This document shows, piece after piece, positions 62,673 to 64,000 of a stretch of 64,000 nt of DNA. The position numbers and the translations under genes are program-made. Every line of letters begins with the position of its first letter. The first letter of the stretch is position 1. The notes under the pieces were generated by a model. That model worked only from the letters and a program-made list of their open reading frames with translations, made no database searches and was not told the origin of the DNA. The stretch is from Hydromicrobium sp964517765 (GTDB taxonomy: Bacteria > Actinomycetota > Humimicrobiia > Humimicrobiales > Humimicrobiaceae): NCBI GenBank assembly GCA_964517765.1, contig CAZFEN010000005.1, positions 9,261 through 73,260 of the forward strand. Direction: 5' to 3'.

Positions 62673-63899
62673 ATGTCATCATATAATTACACGGTCAGAG
62701 ATTCAAAAGGCGAAAAAGTAGCAGGTACTATTGATGCGGATACGCAGGATTCGGTCATATCGAAGTTAAAAGATATGGGTTACTTTATAGTCAGCATTGA
62801 TAGACCTAAAGAGGAGAAAATCAAATTTAAAAATAAAACAATAAGTTTCAGTTTTTTTAACCGCATCAAAATCAGAGATCTGGTTATTTTTACAAGGCAG
62901 TTTGCAACTTTAATTTCTTCGGGGATGTCACTGCTGGAATCTCTTATTGTTCTGGAGAAGCAGACCACAAATACAAAATTTAAAACTATAGTTTCTGAAA
63001 TTAGAATGTATATAGAATCCGGGCACTCTCTTTCGGAGTCAATGGAAAGGCATCCTAACGTTTTTAATAGATTGTATGTAAATTTGATACGGGCCGGGGA
63101 AGCAGGAGGAGTGCTGGATAGGATCATGAATGATCTGGCCGAATTTCTGGAAAAAGAAGAAGAAATCAAGCTGAAAATAAGAAATAAGACTGCTTATCCA
63201 AAATTTGTCCTTGCATTTGCAATTGTTATATCCATGGTAATAATAATATTTCTGGTCCCCTCTTTCCAGGGAATATATAACGAATTAGGGGCAGAACTGC
63301 CGGCGATTACCCAGGTAGTTATATCCGTAGGAAATTTATTTAAGAAGTTTTATTTCTACATTATTTTATTTGTAGTAGTGTTCGGGGGAAGATATTTATT
63401 CCGCAGATTTGTAAGAAGTCCGAGGGGAAGATATGCTATGGATAATCTCAAAATACATATTCCCAAATTCGGGGATCTTTTTAAAAAAATGTCCTTATCA
63501 AGATTCAGCAGGCATTTTGGTATATTGCTGGCTACCGGAGTTCCCCTGTTAAATTCCCTGGAGATTGCAAAGGGAGTTGCAGATAATGTACTCATCGATA
63601 ATGCACTTGAAAAAATCAGAAAAGGTATAAGAGAGGGAGAAAATATTTCCGATTCGATGTCAGATATGGAAGTATTTCCTCCTATGATGGTGCAAATGAT
63701 CGCGGTGGGGGAAAGAACAGGTACCCTTGATGAAATGTCTTCCAGGATCGCAGATTTTTATGAGAAAGAAGTGTCAAATTCCATAGATGTACTGGTTACC
63801 ATACTGGAACCTATTATGCTTCTGGTTGTAGCTTTATTTATAGGTATGATTGTCATATCAATGTATCTTCCAATGTTCAATATATACCAGAATATGTAA
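62673..63899 (+). CDS. pilC: Type IV pilus inner-membrane platform protein PilC
   Basis: PilC anchors the pilus assembly and retraction motors in the membrane. The 408-residue protein has the two tandem T2SSF domains (about 75-195 and 275-400). The first has 'FTRQFATLISSGMSLLESL' and the second the matching 'SRFSRHFGILLATGVPLLNSL'. Three membrane helices lie near 175-195, 225-245 and 375-400. The N-terminal ~60 residues ('YTVRDSKGEKVAGTIDA') are typical. A pilT-pilC order suggests that pilin and pilM/N/O genes follow beyond the window. The last 100 bases of the window hold no recognisable feature. Confidence 0.94.
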   Translation: MSSYNYTVRDSKGEKVAGTIDADTQDSVISKLKDMGYFIVSIDRPKEEKIKFKNKTISFSFFNRIKIRDLVIFTRQFATLISSGMSLLESLIVLEKQTTNTKFKTIVSEIRMYIESGHSLSESMERHPNVFNRLYVNLIRAGEAGGVLDRIMNDLAEFLEKEEEIKLKIRNKTAYPKFVLAFAIVISMVIIIFLVPSFQGIYNELGAELPAITQVVISVGNLFKKFYFYIILFVVVFGGRYLFRRFVRSPRGRYAMDNLKIHIPKFGDLFKKMSLSRFSRHFGILLATGVPLLNSLEIAKGVADNVLIDNALEKIRKGIREGENISDSMSDMEVFPPMMVQMIAVGERTGTLDEMSSRIADFYEKEVSNSIDVLVTILEPIMLLVVALFIGMIVISMYLPMFNIYQNM

Positions 63900-64000
63900 T
63901 ATATAATAAATCAATCAATTAATATCAAAAAATAATTATTAAAGAAGTATTTCGGCTTTTTTTAGATATTTATAATTTATTATTGCAATTTATAATAATT

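Noticed and set aside
1..64000. CRISPR arrays, insertion sequences, tRNA or rRNA genes
   Set aside because: No regular repeat-spacer pattern, transposase motif with terminal inverted repeats, or tRNA T-loop (GGTTCRA) context was found by reading.

Overview
This 64 kb window comes from a low-GC, anaerobic-looking bacterium. It is almost certainly an uncultured genome or metagenome scaffold, because it carries a 100-N scaffold gap at 61998-62097 flanked by a duplicated 55-bp contig end. Housekeeping gene order resembles Actinomycetota: pdxS-pdxT-yebC-ruvC-ruvA-ruvB, then yajC-secD-secF, relA, a glyoxalase-like hydrolase, hisS, aspS, alaS, ruvX, mltG and aroE. The GTP-type PEP carboxykinase fits that reading. 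The AT-richness and the mltG-trmR-trhP block (as in Bacillus yrrL-yrrM-yrrN/O) leave Bacillota-like lineages possible. No rRNA or tRNA gene is present to settle the question.

Layout. (1) 1-11655 is a sugar-utilisation island. It holds the end of a ChvE/XylF-type sugar-binding protein with its ATPase and permease, a ROK repressor with its own promoter, a second (oligosaccharide, family 1) binding-protein transporter with two permeases, a GH3 beta-glycosidase and a zinc polyol/sugar dehydrogenase. Two genes here (the 6299 permease and the GH3 enzyme) seem to lack a canonical start codon and may start with ATA. (2) 11706-15510 holds a small membrane protein, GTP-PEPCK and a DUF1015 protein. (3) 15629-26265 is a hydrogenase island: hypB, then a four-subunit sulfhydrogenase-type (group 3b-like) NiFe hydrogenase operon, its endopeptidase and an unknown 87-residue helical protein, facing a hypF-hypC-hypD-hypE operon on the other strand. 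No hypA is seen. (4) 26325-30728 holds a UbiA-type prenyltransferase, a Rieske ferredoxin, two decayed genes and an EF-G-like GTPase. (5) 30987-63899 is a long co-directional housekeeping stretch. It contains lemA-htpX, PLP synthase, yebC-ruvCAB-queA, a DUF2179 protein, a methyltransferase/ATP-grasp fusion, a DUF1003 protein, tgt-yajC-secDF-recJ-relA-hydrolase-hisS-aspS, a structured RNA interpreted as 6S RNA, alaS-ruvX-mltG-trmR-trhP, acylphosphatase, aroE and pilT-pilC.

How it fits together. The organism probably imports plant-type sugars and oligosaccharides, cleaves them inside the cell and ferments them. A cytosolic NAD(P)-linked hydrogenase would handle excess reductant, and GTP-PEPCK would link glycolysis to C4 acids. 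The housekeeping half couples translation (three aminoacyl-tRNA synthetases, queuosine and mo5U34 tRNA modification, stringent response, 6S RNA) with DNA repair, Sec export and the start of a type IV pilus locus.
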